DNA of 64,000 nt from Juglans regia (Eukaryota; Streptophyta; Magnoliopsida; Fagales; Juglandaceae). The position numbers were made by a program, and so were the translations under genes. The notes beneath the pieces were generated by a model that was not told the DNA's origin, did no database searches, and saw only the letters and a program-made list of their open reading frames with translations. This document shows, one piece after another, positions 46,329 to 58,628 of the stretch (positions within the stretch are counted from its first letter, which is position 1; each line of letters starts with the position of its first letter). The stretch is taken from positions 31,225,514 to 31,289,513 of the forward strand of contig NC_049912.1 in the NCBI RefSeq assembly GCF_001411555.2, written 5' to 3'.

Positions 46329-47475
46329 TCAAATTCTCATGTATGGAAGTCCCAGTTTATCAGTTCTAATCAAACCTTGTAGCAAAGGAGGGACAAGAGC
46401 CAAGGACTCCCAAGTAGCAACACAACCATCAGAAGCCAACTTTGCCAAGAAATCTGTTGGACTGTTCCCTTGCCTGTAGACATGCCATATGCTGAAAGTA
46501 ATTCCTTGAAGCAACTCCATGAGCTCAATCTAATATTCTTCTAGATACAAAATGGGACAATTAGAGACAATTATCCAATTTACAACAACCATAGAATCCA
46601 TCTCTATTTCCACATTCATATAACCCAATCTCCTCAAATGTCTAACACCATATAGAAGGGACATGAATTCAGCATAATTGTTAGTACCATACTCTAGAGG
46701 GACAAAAAAAGCAAGCACCAAATTACCTGTGGAATCCCGAATTAGCCCACTTGCACCCACCTTCTTCAATCTTTCCTTACTACTTCCATCTATATTTAAT
46801 TTCAGCCAAAGTTCCCTTGGACGGTTCCATCGCACCATCTGACTTGGCCTACTCGTCCTCGGCTTGAAGGGAATATTTAAATCAGCCAATAAAGTTTCAT
46901 CACATTGAGATATGGGTTTCAATACCTTCAATTTCTCACTTAGTTTCAGAATCCAAAATTTAATACTCCACCAAATATCGTCCACTGATTCCAATATCGT
47001 CCACTGATTCCAACTTTCCTTCCATCCTAGCTCTACACTGGCGATTCCAAAATCTCCAAATAACAATAGTAGGAATGAGGCCCATAAGTTGACCCTTTGT
47101 CGATATTTTGGAGGCTCTAGCAAACCATGCATATACTATCTGCTTCCAGGTACAATGTTGATAACGAAGGAACCCCACTTGCAAAGCACATCTCTTCCAA
47201 ATGGTCCATGCCACTTCACCTGTTGCCAACACATAATCTAAGTCCTCATAATTCCCTTGTTCACAACAATTACATTTGGAAACTAAGGGAATGCCAATAC
47301 TACGAACTTTATCATCCACAGTTAAAGCATTGTGACTACTCTTCCACATGATAGTTGCCATACTTTTTGGAATACACTGATGCCAAATACAGTCCATCCA
47401 TCTAACTTTTGAAGCTGGTACCCGAATAACCTCCCATGCACTTTTGGTAGAAAATTTATCATCCTCCTTAGCCAT
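46329..47475 (-). pseudogene. LINE zf-RVT and RNase H region
   Basis: 47475-46960 encodes the zf-RVT segment (WEVIRVPASKVRWMDCIWHQ, IPKSMATIMWKSSHNALTVD, CNCCEQG). From about 46940 the RNase H fold follows: LKLNIDGSSK with the first catalytic D, GASGLIRDSTGNLVLAFF, the E in NNYAEFMSLLYGVRHLRRLG, the D in VEIEMDSMVVVNW, then the last acidic block GNSPTDFLAKLASDG in a shifted frame. All catalytic acids are thus still readable. The 19-bp tandem duplication at 46975-47012 breaks the frame between the two domains. Another shift lies near 46525. Confidence 0.85.
46975..47012. repeat. 19-bp tandem duplication in the LINE
   Basis: ATATCGTCCACTGATTCCA occurs twice head to tail (46975-46993, 46994-47012). 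Nineteen is not a multiple of three, so the second copy shifts the LINE frame; both frames encode ESVDDI at the junction. Confidence 0.95.
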
Positions 47476-47662
47476 CCATATTAAACAATCAGCCTCATCC
47501 TGTTGTCTACAAAAATTAGAACATATTTCCTATGCCTTTTGAACACCCACTAACCAACCAAGCAACTCCATATGTCAACCCCCTTCCATTTGATAATCCT
47601 TCAATATTAAGTTTGGTAAAATAGTAGAACAAGTAGCCATAAGAGGCTCATCCCCGAACCAT

Positions 47663-49219
47663 TTATCCATCCAAAAAGAAATATCCCCTCTTAGGTTTCC
47701 ATCTCAAATGATTAAGAACATCTTGTATACTGCTCATCACCATTTTCCAAAATCTAGAACCTTTAGTTGGGTTAACCAAAGAAATATTATTTTGTTTAAT
47801 GTATTTGGTCTTAAAGAATCGGGACCAAAGAGAATTTTTCGATAATAACCGCCAAGCAAACTTCATATGAAGAGCTTTTTGCATCTCATCAAAATTCCGA
47901 ATGCCAATACCACCTTCTTTAACAGGTTTATACATCAAATCCCAAGATTTCCAATGTTTCTTTGGCTTTCCATCCTTATAACCCCCAAAAAAATTACTAA
48001 AACTTTTTGAAATAAAAGAGAGGACAAACTTAGGTACCTGCAAGGTTGACATTAGGTGGATACGAAATCACCCAACCCCTAGTTTTCTCTCTGATCTTAC
48101 TAAGGAACTCATCAAAATGAGCTGCTTTCAACCTTCCTGGCACAATAGGAACCCCCAAATATTTAAATGACAGGGGACAGGACCCTCCAGTGAAGCCAAA
48201 AATCTGTAAAATGTTTCTTCGCCTAGCACTTGTAATCAGGTTTGAAAAAATAATGGAGGACTTCTCTTTGTTTACTCGTTGCCTAGACCAACTCTCATAT
48301 ACTGCAAGAACCTCAGCAATGGCCCGAATCGAATTTTTAGCCCCACTAGCAAAAATCATAATATCATCAAGGTACAGCAGATGAGAAATAGTAGGTGCCG
48401 CTTTTGGATGTTGAAAATGAGAGATTTTCATTTCTTGGAATTTTTTTTCAATAATCTAGAAAGAATTTCCCCCACCAAAATAAATAGGTGAGGAGACAAA
48501 GGATCTCCTTGTCGTAAACCTCTCCCTCCCTGAAAGAAACCCTTCGGAATACCGTTCATGACAACTAAGTACCATTGCGAAGAGACACACTGTCGCACCA
48601 ACATACAAAACTCCTCAGAAAACCCATAAGCAGCCAAATAGTGAATAAGGAAATCCCAATTAACGCTATCATAGGCCTTAGCCATATCTATCTTCAAAAC
48701 AACATTACCTTTCCGAGTCGGTTTGTTAATGTTCTGAATCATTTCCTGTGTCAAACTCACATTCTCAAAAATGCTTCTTCCTGGTATAAAGGCTCATTGT
48801 TCCTCGGAGATTAAACAAGGTAATAAAGGAGATAAACGACCCATAAGAATTTTAGTACACACCTTACAAAACACTGAGCAAAGACTAATAGGAGGAAACT
48901 TGTCAAAACTCTTTGGATTATAACCTTTGGGAATCAGAGTTAGAAAAGATGTCGTGAACTCCCTTGGGATTTTACCACCTCTAAAGGAATCATGAACACC
49001 ATCCACCACATCTGAACCCATAATATCGCAATAGGCTTTATAAAATCCCAACTCAAACCTATCAGGACCCGGACTACTATTCGTAGGAATCGAAAACATA
49101 ACATGTTTTACCTCTTGGATTAAAGGAAGCTCAAGGAGAGCCACATTGTCATCCTCCTGAATGACCCGATCAAAAAGTGTCGATAAATCTGGAAATGAGG
49201 TTCGGTGGTCTGCGGCCAA
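47663..49219 (-). pseudogene. LINE reverse transcriptase domain
   Basis: The minus strand gives LPLIQEVKHVMFSIPTNSSP then GPDRF, FLTLIPKG, PPISLCSVFCKVCTKILMGR, EEQ-stop-AFIPGRSIFENV, VVLKIDMAKAYDSVNWDFL, FFQGGRGLRQGDPLSPHLFI, then after a frameshift HLLYLDDIMIFASG. The metal-binding motif YLDD and the DMAKAYD aspartate are intact. The stop at 48794-48796 is a single-base change from a sense codon. The thumb continues KSSIIFS, FKYLGVPIVPGRLK, then VLSFISKSFSNFFGGYKDGK after a short deletion. Confidence 0.9.
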
Positions 49220-49289
49220 GAAGTTTTAGAAATAAAACACAGCCCCCGAGTGGACTTCCTCTGGAGTTTTCAACCAAAAATTATCACTA

Positions 49290-50416
49290 ATTTCCATTTG
49301 CCCCCACTTTGTAATTTTTGGAAGCCATAACTTTGAAAATTTTCGAGTTTGCTTCTCCCGAACTAAGCCATGCTTGCTTTGCTTGTTGGGCCAGACGGCT
49401 GTCTTCTTTACTATTCCACGTAGCTAATTCAACTTTGGACGCTAATAGATCAAGTTCAACATCCTCTGAAACACCAACCTGCAATTGTTCCTCCAATGCC
49501 TACACCCTTTCCTCCAATTGTTTAATGTGAACCCTTGTCCAACCAAAAACCTTTTGGTTCCATACACGGAGAACACCCCTTTCAAATTCTTTAACTTCCT
49601 TGTCAATCGAACCATCCCCCCACCACACTGTTCCTTCTTCCAAGCATTAGTAACAAAGTCTAAAAACTGTTCATGAGTTGCCCACATTTGCTGAAACTTC
49701 AATTGAGCATGTCCATATCTTCTCTCTTCTGGACTTAAATTCACATGTAAAAGAGCATGGTCATAAGAGAATTTTGGTAAATAAACCCCTGCCACCGAAG
49801 AATACTCCAATACAAAGGCGGAGTTAACAAGAGCATGATCTAATCTTGCCCAGCTTCGAGTCCTCCCACCATGACCATTACACCAAGTCATCTTATTTCC
49901 TCGAAAACTCAAATTCGATAATCCGACCATATCGATGAAAGAATTAAAGTCCTCAATGGCTATATGTGGCCAAGATCGTCCCCCAATCCGCTCCTCATCC
50001 GACCTGATAATATTAAAATCACCAATAACCATCCAAGAAACATTTTGAGGATGTAAACTACACAATTCATCCCACAACAAACGATGCTCCACATATTGAC
50101 ATTTTGCATAGACAAGAAATCCACAATCTCTTACGAGCCACTACTATCTCCATGTTAATACACTGAGAAGAAAAACTCAACACAGAGACTTTCACATCTT
50201 TAGACCAAAGCACCCGGAGCTTGCCCCCTTCCTCTTGATTTGATACACTGCCTTTGAATTGAACATATCTTTTTGCAACCGACAAAAATGTTGCCCATCA
50301 ATAAACGGTTCTGCCACGGCAAAAATACACGGCTTGCTTGCTTTTACCATCTTCAGCAATCTTTTTCTAGAGGTCCCAATACTTCGGATATTCCAATACA
50401 TAATCCTATTCATCAT
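49290..50416 (-). pseudogene. LINE apurinic-type endonuclease domain
   Basis: Begins MNRIMYWNIRSIGTSRKRLL with the N of the first endonuclease block and AVAEPF, whose E matches the metal-binding residue of the exonuclease-endonuclease-phosphatase fold. After a frame change it continues WMVIGDFNIIRSDEERIGG (GDFN motif), FRGNKMTWCNG, TRSWARLDHALVN and FSYDHALLHVNL (the conserved SDH motif reads YDH here, with D and H kept). The linker to the reverse transcriptase has further frame changes at 49290-49500. Confidence 0.85.
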
Positions 50417-51965
50417 AAATTTAGATGCAAGGGCTTGCTTTTTGCCCTATTAGAGCTCCTCACCTTAATTCCAGTCCCTTCATCAATATTCTGGGCAGAC
50501 TCATTCAAGTATGAGATAACTTCTATGTCCTGTTGAAAATGAACAGCATGCTGCAAACCATTTGAATGAGACAGCGTCCAAAAAATCTCACCAAACCGTG
50601 CTTCTTCCTGCACCTTTGGATGAACATCCTCAGAGTCCATCAGGGAAGGTATATCCGGATCAATACCATCATCCCCTTGGATACCAGGGTCATCTTCTTG
50701 CACATGCTCAATTTCATACGCCAAACCAAACTCCCCAGATTGACAAGGGTTAGCCTCCACATTAGCCCCAACCAGAGCCATATTCACCTGGTCATTGTTT
50801 AGTATAATTTCACCCTCTTCCATCTCCTCAATAATAACAGTTTCGTCATTCATCAATACTGGTTGCTTCTCAAATATTCCCTCATGCACTATCATATTAC
50901 CTTGAGAAACTGATTCCACAAGAGAAGTAAAATTTTGTTGATGCTTCCCTTCTTCCCCTAGATTTTCATCTTCCTTCTCCAGAGCCTTATTCCTCTCATC
51001 CAAAATTTCACTTGTCACATGTACATTGGATTGAACACCTGTAATTAAATTTGTATTTATCACCACCATATTTTCTTCCGGTTTATCCTGAGGGCCCTTC
51101 CGCACCCATTTCTTTCCACCGATATTCTGATTCAATATGCTTTTCTCCCCTCCTGATTTACAATTCTTCTCATTATGCCCCTGTTTCTTACACTTTGTGC
51201 AGAAAGCAGGGAGAGTTTCAAAAACTACTTCCTGATACCAGCTAGCAGGGGCCCCGGGAGAACCAATCCATAAAAACCTCAGAGGATTCTTCGTTGCATC
51301 CATCTCCATGCACACATGAGCACCATTTGTTTTGTTTCCATAGCGAGTTGTATTGTCACGACAAATGTATTTTCCAAATGGGGCAGTGAAAATCTTTAGA
51401 AAAGAGGAATGATAAAAGTGTGGTGGGAGACCTGGAAGGGAAACTCAAACCGGAACTAGAGACGGTTCCTCATCCTCCTTGAACTCAGGCGACCAACGAA
51501 AAATCCGATAATGCACTCCATCCACATCAGATGCTTCCCGAGCCATGGCCTTGTTTAAATCATCCTCTGATTGAAATCAAATGAACACATTACGGGGTCT
51601 ACTCCTCGTCGAAACCACTAGAATGCTAGCCAAACCTCAACTAGTATGAATGAAAGAACGGATCACTTCCAGAGACGGTCGGTGCTTGAGGAACATAAGA
51701 ACAATAGAGAAGCGAAACGGTTCTGCAAACCTTTTAATTTCATCCTTGGAGAACAAAAAACAGAGCTAACCTTCAATGACTTTCGGAGCCCTAAACGGTA
51801 CATCAAATTCCAGAAGCGGCTATAGGGCCGTTGATACAAGATCTACGAACGTCAAAGGACGGCTTTGCGGAATCACTGGCCCATAAGCGGCGGCCATAAG
51901 GAGACCGTCGCTCTCAAAATGGCAACCCTCACGACAAATCCAATCACCTAAAACCCTAGCAGAAG
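50413..51965 (-). pseudogene. LINE ORF1 (gag-like) with CCHC zinc knuckle
   Basis: The longest frame (50413-51315) has MEMDATKNPLRFLWIGSPGA, a CCHC knuckle of the CX2CX4HX4C type (CTKCKKQGHNEKNC), and an acidic, glutamate-rich C-terminal half. In-frame sequence upstream (NTTRYGNKTNGAHVC) and broken frames to 51965 look like the DUF4283 region usual in plant L1 ORF1. The product would bind element RNA; here it is interrupted at the N-terminal half. Confidence 0.8.
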
Positions 51966-52012
51966 TTTTTTAAGAGAGGATTTTTTTTTTTTTTTTAAAG
52001 AGAGGGGTCATC

Positions 52013-52826
52013 AAGGGGTTTTTTTATTGTTAATTATATATATATGTAATATTAACAGTATTGTACGTACGTCAAATTAACATCATATATTTCTCTAAGA
52101 TCGTGTGTTTCGTTGCTTACAAATTAAAAGATGAGTAGATTTCTTCAAGAATGGTTAAAAAAGGGTGTCTATGACTCTACATATGCATATGTGTACGTTC
52201 CACGAATAGTCATTATATATATAATACCAAAAAAGATCATATTCAATCTTCGAATTAAACATTCAAAGCTATCGAACTAGGTCTTGTTTGCTTTGAGAGA
52301 TGAAACACAAAATTTTGAAAACTTTTCTAAGTTTTGTACGATCAGATTCTTTTTGAAAACAAACACTGATTTTTTATCTTATTTAATTTCATCTCTAATT
52401 ATTTTATCACTATTCATCAATTGCACTATACACAGAAAAAGTTGTCAGTGGGACCTATCCTTTCTTTCTTTCGACAGCAAATAGTGGGTCCCAGTGGCAG
52501 TGGATCCCAATAGCAGTAACGCCGAAATGTGTGGGAAAAAAAAAAAAGGCAAGTGGTAAACGGAAAACACCGAAATGTTAGGGAGAACGGAAAAAAAAAA
52601 AAAAAGGCAACGCAACACAGCCGAGGAAAAAGCAAAAAATAAAAAAAGCAGAACCCAAATGGGTCCCACAACCATAAATACTTCACAAAAAAGTCAAACT
52701 AATCTCATCTCATCTCTATAAATAAATACAATTTTATCTTATCTTATTTTATCTCATCTATACTGAACATATCTTAATACTATTCATACATATCTTTAAT
52801 GAGGCCGGTTCTTTTATGCCTATATT

Positions 52827-52866
<40 letters not shown>

Positions 52867-53401
52867 GAGTGCTCATGCGCAACAGTACCAGTACCCGTAG
52901 ACTAATATTTTTCATCACAGGAGGCTGGCTGCAGGAGTACTTTGCATAAGAGCATTATTAAAGGAATATTGACCAATCAAATAATTAGGCGTGCATTAAA
53001 AACAATACATGCATATACACATATACAAATATATGTAACAAAACTGATCATGATTTGAAAATTATCCACAATATGTGCCGTTTGTTACTGTCAGTCGTGG
53101 ATCACCTGGACTTGGAATTAAGATTGGATTTTGGAATTTGGAACCCTTAGTGTAAATATTTAATTTGTTGGCTGCAAAATTATTCAGACATCCTTGGATT
53201 GATCTGATATATCTTATTACGTACGTCGGATTTATATAATCAAATTAAGATTTTTGTTTGAACTTTATAATACGCGAACAACATTAATGTTGTCCAAGTA
53301 ATTCGTCGATCGATCATATAATTATAAATATCGCAAGACTCATTTCAAAATTTATCTTTCATGTTTACTTGAATCCGAAAGACGTCTAAACTAAAACTTC
53401 A

Positions 53402-53442
<41 letters not shown>

Positions 53443-54363
53443 AGCAGCCATGGCCAGTGTGTTAAAGCACCAGGATGAGTAAAAAATAAGGCTAATTACA
53501 AATATATTTTCTCTTTTCAAATATGGAATCAGAATTATATATAGAAGTTTCTGAGCTGCGTACGCGGTACGCCGGGAGCATCCATATATAGCTAGCTAGC
53601 ATAGCTTTTATATATCTACCCAGGCCAGCTTAATTCAAACAAAAACTGATCGGTCGATCAGATTCTTCAATGCCACAAACTAACAAGTGCAAACTATTTA
53701 TGTTCTGAACTGATCGGCCGCCGGCATGCATGTGCAACTTATACTGATCTACGTTTTAATCCATTCCCATGATCAAGAACAACTTACATATATACAGATC
53801 GAGGACTCAACGAGCAATTAGCTGGTTGGTCGCCGCAATTTCAAATCCATATTGCAATGGCTTATACATACATGACTTGCATGCCTAGGTTTCTTTACGC
53901 TTTCTCTTCGTGAAAATATAAGTGTAAGACGAATAATTGACATATATATCTTGCTATCATGGTGCAATTAGGTAAATTACCATGCCCTATATTATGGTGA
54001 CCTGGAATGATATTTAATACATAATTTCCCCGTGTAGAATAGCGGCTTAATTACGAGACAGCGAGGATAAGCAGATATATATATATATATATATATATTC
54101 ACCTGATAAAAAAAATGACTGGGGTTATTAATGGAGGAAAGAAACGCAATAGCCAACAACTAATTAATTAGGACCTGTAAATCATTGAATAGGACAGTAA
54201 TTAATTAAGCAAGTAAACAATCTAGAAGCTAGCATCCAATATTGGAATTCTCTTACTCATTTTATTTAACTTCAACTTGATTCATATATATATATATATA
54301 TATATATGATAGAGACAAAAAAAAAAAAAATTAAATGGGATTATTTTGATCAGTCTAGAAAAA
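52013..54363. other. Intergenic DNA with simple repeats
   Basis: No gene recognised. Short A-tract-rich sequence at 52530-52660, TCATCTCATCT words near 52700 and 52755 resembling family A ends, a compound (TA)n(TG)n at about 52827-52867, and (TA)n at 53407-53436, 54074-54098 and 54283-54307. The last part is probably the 3' flank or 3' UTR of the LBD15-like gene. Confidence 0.4.
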
Positions 54364-55362
54364 TTAACCAAAATAAGAGATAATATTATCACTTGACATG
54401 GTGCTATAGTCGGCAGCGCTGGTTGGTTGGGTGTACATAGAGGAAGAGGAAGAAGTAGGAGGAAGAAGAGAAGGTGGCGGTGGCGGTGTTGGTGGTGGCG
54501 GAGTTGGTGGTGGTGCAGCAACCGAAACAGCCCCTGAAGAAGTGAGCAAAGCCACATGATGAGAAGAGGGTACGATATTAGCTTCCCTATATTTGTACTT
54601 AAGTATCTCTGCCCTGACTGCATTGAGTTCAGCTTGTAAAGATTGAACATGCTGTTGCAAAGCTGATATGGCACCCATGCACCCATAGACCGGGTCTCTC
54701 AGCCTCACGTTAGCCTCGTAAACCAGACTATTTGCAGCGTCGGCTCTTTGATTTTCCGGTACCTCCTGAATCAAGCCATTAAAGAAACTGTTAAATTTAT
54801 TAATCTAGATCAACAGAAACTAGATAGCTAGTGCTAGATTATGGAGTTTATCGAGAATTATGATTAGAATTGTCACCATTAGCATCTTTGATACGTTGCT
54901 GGCACCAAAGACTTTGTGAACAGAAGCAAACTTCTGGGGTTCATGGGGAGAGAAGTATGGAGAAAAGGGGCATTCTTGGGCACACCTTCGTCTCAAGAGC
55001 TTGCAAGCAGCGCATGGTGTAATGGTGTTTAGGGTTCCAGGAGGACCTAACGCCTGTCTTCTTCCCATATGAGAAAAAACATCGGTTTCTCTCTTGATCG
55101 GCCTCTTGCCTATCTCATCAAATCTCTCCCTAGTAGAAACAAGAAGTAAGCAAACAAAACAATCATACTCAGAAGCGTATCAAGGTTATGACCCACAAAG
55201 ATTGATACAGGATGTAATTTGGGCTCTTTATACATGTTACAAAGCCCGTTAAAAGTACAGAGAAGGAAAAAAAAAAAAAAAAAGGTGCTGATTACGTTGA
55301 AAAAAAATAATCAGAAAGCTGTAGTTTAGAGAGATTAGTACTTCTTACCTATCTCTGGACAT
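54364..55362 (-). CDS. LBD15: LBD15-like LOB-domain transcription factor (class I)
   Basis: Exons 55349-55362 (14 nt), 54877-55129 and 54364-54765 join to 222 residues, close to the 224 I recall for Arabidopsis LBD15 (At2g40470). Exon 1 encodes only MSRD and two bases of R; joined to exon 2 it gives MSRDRERFDEIGKRP, which matches the remembered family start MSRERERFDEIGK. Without that micro-exon an annotator would start at MGRRQALG (55068). The LOB domain follows: CX2CX6CX3C zinc motif (CAACKLLRRRCAQEC), the GAS block (PFSPYFSPHEPQKFASVHKV, FGASNVSKMLM), then the coiled coil DPVYGCMGAISALQQHVQSL. The C-terminus is a PPPTPPPP-rich and serine-rich tail. LOB proteins are nuclear, DNA-binding regulators; LBD15 is linked to shoot meristem and xylem/wall regulation. 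The leader carries a (CT)n tract in transcript sense (55400-55421). No lesion is seen. Confidence 0.93.
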
Positions 55363-58300
55363 TCAGGCATGCTCTCTAGAAATGGACGCGGAGTTACTCG
55401 CAGAGAGAGAGAGAGAGAGAGCCGCGGGGGGGTTGTGAAGGGGAGAAGAAAGGAAAATGTGGGCCGAATAGTGTGTGCTTAAAAGGCAAGGTATAGAGGG
55501 AGAGTGGTCCACTGGTTTTTATATATAAAAAGAAAGGTAGATAAAACAGATATAAGTCGGAGCCGAAATAAGAAAATGGTAAATATTGTTTCTTAACTTA
55601 CTGGTGATGGATGTTATGGAGCTGATCTCTGCTAGATGTACGAGGATTTCAGATATAATAGTAAATTTTCCAGAAATGCTGCAGAAGGCTTTGACAGAGA
55701 GCATCAATGAAGAAGAGAGAGGGAGACAGGCCAGGTTATTTAAATGCCAGCTCTGTGATGGCAGCTTACTCACGTGTGATTCCTTAAATGTGTTTTGACT
55801 TTCTGAATCAACCATCTGAATCCATTGCTGCATATATATATATATAATATATATATATATATATGGGTCTTGCTACTTTCTCAGGGGAGACCTACAAAGT
55901 ATTCTTTATAATCATCATAAACCGAACATGTTTCTGTTAATCACCTTAAACAAACCCTTAATGGTGCTGATGTCCTCATAAACTGTACTTTACTTGGCAT
56001 GTTAGTTTCTTGTCAAAATCAAGACCCACCTTGATTAAGAAGACCATATCTGGGATCTAGTTACGAAAACGAAATTTAATATTTGCATCACATCGCTGTG
56101 AAGAACCCGCAACCTAGCTATTCATGAGACTATTCTGATCTGAGGAAAGCTATGACAAAATGCAGACCCAGTGGCTATGAGTAGCTAGCTCGAAAGTTCA
56201 CTGCCACTTAGAAAGAAGGAGCTTGTACTATAAATTACACTACGTTTTCATATGACGTTTAGAGAAAAAGATTGAACACCCTTCAAGATAAGTTGATCAT
56301 CTTTGGTGTTTAATTAGGAGAGATAAGTTGATAGATAGATAAAGCTGCTGATTTTACGACATCCCACCACATTAGCATGTAATTAAGGAAAAGAATCGCG
56401 TGGTTAAAGAATCTCGAGTATCTGTTTTTTTCCCCACTACTTCGATCCAGCACTTCTATATATATAGATTATAGTGGTGTTGTCAACGCTTTTAACAGTT
56501 TGCTCGTCATGATTCGCTGGTCTCTCTTCTCCTAATTTTCTTCTCGTTTCAACTCCTAGCTTTAATAAACTGGCATATATTAATATAGAAGATCAGACAC
56601 AACATGATTGCACGAGTTCTTTATTAATTAATAAAGGACCTGTCCTACCAAACAATTAATGCATTGTTAGATACAGCAATTCCAATACGAAAGCCGAGCT
56701 GTGATGAGGTAAGGGCAGAAAGAATCTATCGTTGAATTGGAGTAATATATCATTTTACATGGAGAATGGCAAAACAAAAATTGTTGCTTGGCTGTGGTTC
56801 TTAGGAGTGTTATGTCAAAGTGGGTGATGAAAAGGAGGGAAAATGAAGACAGGGGTATACTTGGAGGGAGTGAATGATATTAAGTGATAAATTTTGCTTA
56901 GATTGTAAGGAAATGGCACCATCCATTCTTGTTTGACCCGTATTTTAAGGCTAACACGTCGCCCCATTGTTCTCTCATTTCCCAACCTAACTTTCTCACC
57001 CTTTCACTCCCCTCTTTGCTATTTTACCGATTACAAAACAACCATGCATTCACCCACTTCCGCCACCTGCATGGTTGAGCATGCAGTCAATGGCTTGATA
57101 TAATTTGATGAAGATCTCTAGAGTCTAAACCCTAAATAAACCCCTCAATCATAAAATAATAATAAGAAAAAAAAAAGCCTCCCTCGAGCTTCATGGTCTA
57201 CAAAAGTCTCCAAGCCTTAGATCCAAAGAAGTGTCACACAAATTCAACTTTTTATACCAAACAAACGTCCGTTTCAAACCTCTCTATGGGTAAAAAATCA
57301 CGAGAGCCATCAACCATGTCAAAATTTAAACAACCTTAAAATTAATTAACTTGTGCATGAACTTTGGTGCCTAAATAGTGTAAGCATTACTATATGCATC
57401 ATGAAGGTAAAGGCAAAAGGGAAATTACTTGTATAGTTTTACAGAGTGCAAGTTTCGTGCACTACTTTTTTTAAAAGTAGGTAAATGTAGAACTCACGTG
57501 AAAAAAAAATTATTTTTTTAATAATAAATCTCATTCTATTTAAAAGAGAGCGCACTAGACTCATAAATCTTAAGATTATATCTATAGTATTACTTACAAA
57601 GACAAAATAGGTCTACCGTACCATATCTCTATGGATTGGAATGTATCGATCCAATCTTATAGTACTTTCAAAGGGTTCATGCGTTTGTTTAACAACGCTA
57701 AGTAACCTTTCTATACACACGTGTGTGCATGTGTGTGTGTATATATATATATGTATTGTGTATATACATAAACGTACACATGATATATTGGATTTATTTT
57801 TATAAAAGAGTAGTTTTCTAGTGAGAGACCATGGCGGATGGAGCCCACGGCGATAATTAATATCGGTCCTTACATCACGCCAAAATACGATGATGGAGAT
57901 CAAATTAATCGAAGCGTCCCTTAATTCACATAATTAATATTGGAGATCTTGTTTCCGTAGATGATATATCCGTGTTCTTCTAGAAATACATGCATGATCA
58001 TTAATCCAGCTAATCGCTTCCACAACGCCATTTATAATTAGACAGTAGTTGATGATCTTGATGTTATGACCTGATCATTATATCCTATTTTATTTATTTT
58101 ATTTTTGAAGTAACCGTCGTAAATACGTTTTTATGAGCAACTGGGCCTGCACACATTGACTTTTGTCCCAAGTAAGCACGTACTGGGCCGAAAAGCACGC
58201 ATACTGCAATAAGCAATGTTGGGCAGCGTTTCGGTCCAAGTTATGGCCTATATGGGCGTGCAGCTGCCCTTCCGTACCCTGCCTCCACCTGGACGGGGTG

Positions 58301-58368
58301 GCAATATGGTCCCCTGTTGTAGATCATCCGGCCTAGATCAACACCAAAACATATATCAAAATAAGATC

Positions 58369-58402
<34 letters not shown>

Positions 58403-58503
58403 GCTAAACCACAAAACATAGATTTAGTTTAAAAATAAAAATTTAGGTCGTGAACACAAAAAAAAAAATCAAATGGAAAACATAGATCTGGCTCAAAAAA
58501 CTT
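55363..58503. other. Upstream region of LBD15-like gene and intergenic DNA
   Basis: The (GA)n tract at 55400-55421 and TATATATAAAAAG near 55520 could belong to the LBD15-like promoter and leader. Beyond about 55900 no gene is recognised. Simple repeats: (TA)n at 55832-55864 and 58367-58396, (TG)n near 57720-57740. Confidence 0.4.
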
Positions 58504-58628
58504 GTGACCATGGTCGCCAGTCTCTAGCTTGAGTGACCTGCGACCATGGCCACATATCTCTGACTCGAGTGACTCGCAGCTATGGCGGCCAATCTTTGGC
58601 TCGAGTTACCCTCGGCCATGGCCACGAG
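58504..58628. repeat. 36-bp minisatellite, 3.5 copies
   Basis: Units at 58504-58539, 58540-58575, 58576-58611 and a partial fourth each contain a CCATGG-like or CTATGGCGG word, a TCTCTG/TCTTTGGCT word and a CGAGTGACTC/CGAGTTACC end. The period is exactly 36 with about 70-80% identity between copies. It is GC-rich compared with its surroundings. Confidence 0.75.

Larger units (their letters stand above)
46135..52012 (-). mobile_element. Near full-length but disabled L1-type LINE retrotransposon
   Basis: Read on the minus strand the order is leader, gag-like ORF with zinc knuckle, endonuclease, reverse transcriptase, zf-RVT region, RNase H and 3' UTR, the full layout of a plant L1-type LINE. 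The 3' end probably lies near 46135, where the minus strand reads GGGATTCCGTCCTCAAAAA. The 5' leader begins near 52012 and includes a 16-base A run. Damage is modest: one nonsense codon in the reverse transcriptase (TGA at 48794-48796), a frameshift in an A8 tract (48441-48448), an internal deletion near 48040, a 19-bp tandem duplication (46975-47012), and frame changes in the endonuclease and ORF1. This suggests fairly recent insertion compared with the LINE at 2870. A target duplication could not be fixed because both flanks are AT-rich. Confidence 0.9.

Noticed and set aside
54282..54686. Alternative minus-strand frame over LBD15 exon 3
   Set aside because: Low-complexity leucine/histidine text from the proline-codon tract; the LBD frame is conserved and spliced.
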